Source of the DNA: JACCQS01 sp050999295
GTDB lineage: Bacteria; Actinomycetota; Actinomycetes; Mycobacteriales; Geodermatophilaceae
Reading direction: 5' to 3'
DNA: 14,631 bases
Assembly (NCBI GenBank): GCA_050999295.1
Contig: JBPCPI010000218.1
Span: forward strand, 1-14,631
Part shown: positions 14,039-14,631 of the stretch, in pieces
Numbering within the stretch: the first letter of the stretch is position 1
How the letters are laid out: each line of letters opens with the position of its first letter
Notes under the pieces: model-generated
What the model saw: the letters and a program-made list of their open reading frames with translations, nothing else
Told to the model about the DNA's origin: nothing
Database searches by the model: none
Translations under genes and position numbers: made by a program

Positions 14039-14631
14039 TCAGCCATCGCCGTTCCCGTTGCCGTTGCCGTCGCCGTTGCCGTCGCCCGCAGCCGGCTCAT
14101 AGTCCTTCTTCGCGAAGTACACCGTGACCGTGGACCCAACCGGTACCTCTGTCTGGGTGGGATCGGTATTTACGACGTCATTCTTGTCGAAGGGTTGATC
14201 TTGGATCCCAGCGGCCGCAAGCGCCTCGGCCCTGACCTCAAGGCCCTCGGTGTTGACGACTAAGCCCAGGTCGGTCAAAGCGGCCTCGACCTCCTCGACG
14301 GGCTGGCCGCGGTAGGCGTTTGAGTCTATGAACACCATTCCAGGCTCCGCAGCCGTTCTGGCCCCGGCGGTGCCCGTTGCGGAGTTCGCGTCTGTGCCGT
14401 CCTGGTTCTGGTTGGTCCAGACCGCCAGCAGACCGACTGCGATCAGCAGAGTGACCAGTACAACCACAGCTACCCACTGCCCGGTCCGTGACTTCGTCGG
14501 CTGGCGCGGTGGCGCGGCGTAGCTGACCGGTCGACTCGGCGGCCGCGCTCGTGGCCGCGCAACCGCCGGCATCCGGGCCGTCGGCGCCTTTCGGCCGCCA
14601 TCGGGCAACGCCGACGGGTGAAGCGCCAGAG
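14039..14631 (-). CDS. C-terminal part of a membrane PASTA protein, probably a PknA-like kinase (runs off the right edge)
   Basis: The frame is open to the window edge; a TTG at 14608 is not needed as a start. Visible: a Pro/Arg-rich basic juxtamembrane region, one transmembrane helix (VAVVVLVTLLIAVGLLAVW) and an extracellular PASTA-like domain. That domain contains GQPVEEVEAALTDLGL, VVNTDPTQTEVPVGSTVTVYF and ends at KKDYEPAAGD. A Gly/Asn/Asp tail encoded by hexanucleotide repeats follows. The position just upstream of pknB on the same strand, and the linker-TM-extracellular layout, suggest the C-terminus of the second Ser/Thr kinase of the pknA-pknB cluster. No kinase motif lies inside the window, so this is inference. 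Many PknA proteins lack a PASTA domain, so a separate PASTA sensor is also possible. Confidence 0.75.
   Translation of the reverse strand, partial: LALHPSALPDGGRKAPTARMPAVARPRARPPSRPVSYAAPPRQPTKSRTGQWVAVVVLVTLLIAVGLLAVWTNQNQDGTDANSATGTAGARTAAEPGMVFIDSNAYRGQPVEEVEAALTDLGLVVNTEGLEVRAEALAAAGIQDQPFDKNDVVNTDPTQTEVPVGSTVTVYFAKKDYEPAAGDGNGDGNGNGNGDG
14044..14086 (-). repeat. Hexanucleotide repeat encoding a Gly-Asp/Gly-Asn tail
   Basis: About seven units related to GGCAAC or GGCGAC (minus strand) encode alternating Gly-Asn and Gly-Asp at the extreme C-terminus of the partial PASTA protein, on the extracellular side. The unit is a multiple of three, so slippage would change tail length without a frameshift. 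Confidence 0.8.

Overview
The window is GC-rich, compactly coded DNA from an actinobacterium. Indicators are the strong G/C third-position bias, the frequent GTG starts, a PknB-type kinase with PASTA domains beside a second PASTA gene, and an ACT-domain malic enzyme. The style of the genes and the abundance of short palindromes would fit a relative of the Propionibacteriales, but the sequence alone does not fix the taxon.

Layout, left to right. The first 37 bases are the start of an Fpg/Nei DNA glycosylase gene on the minus strand. Next come three copies of an 18-bp palindrome and a malic enzyme gene (minus). At 1888-2475 the 3' ends of two unrelated genes, an alpha/beta hydrolase (minus) and an MBL-fold hydrolase (plus), are joined head to head, so both are probably pseudogenes. 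Two more palindrome copies precede msrA (minus). A non-coding stretch of about 300 bp holds a perfect 28-bp palindrome and leads to a small alpha/beta hydrolase gene (plus). From 4340 to 8652 a four-gene plus-strand operon encodes an FAD-dependent oxidoreductase, a DUF1365 protein, a cyclopropane-fatty-acid-synthase-type methyltransferase and a short-chain dehydrogenase; together they look like a membrane-lipid acyl-chain modification pathway. A TPP riboswitch then controls ykoEDC, an ECF transporter for thiamine or its pyrimidine precursor (S component, double ATPase, T component). The right end, on the minus strand, carries pknB with three PASTA domains and, upstream of it, the C-terminal part of another membrane PASTA protein, probably the partner kinase. 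These fit the cell-wall and division kinase locus of actinobacteria.

The most unusual aspect is the density of short palindromic repeats of several unrelated sequence families. Family A (CGGTTATGCGCACAACCG) occurs as a triplet and a pair with 40-41 bp periodicity. Family B (ACTTTCTCCGGAGAAAGT) occurs as two pairs, each with exactly 42 bp periodicity. Family C (AGGGCGCCCCTGAGTCG cores) lies in the linker of the fused ATPase YkoD. There are also large hairpins in the YkoD linker and C-terminal tail, and one 28-bp perfect palindrome. They sit in intergenic gaps, at gene ends or in tolerant protein linkers. In the DUF1365 gene a family B pair is read through in frame. This resembles mobile palindromic elements of the REP/BIME or Rickettsia-palindromic-element kind, with paired architecture, and is the best candidate for something undescribed.
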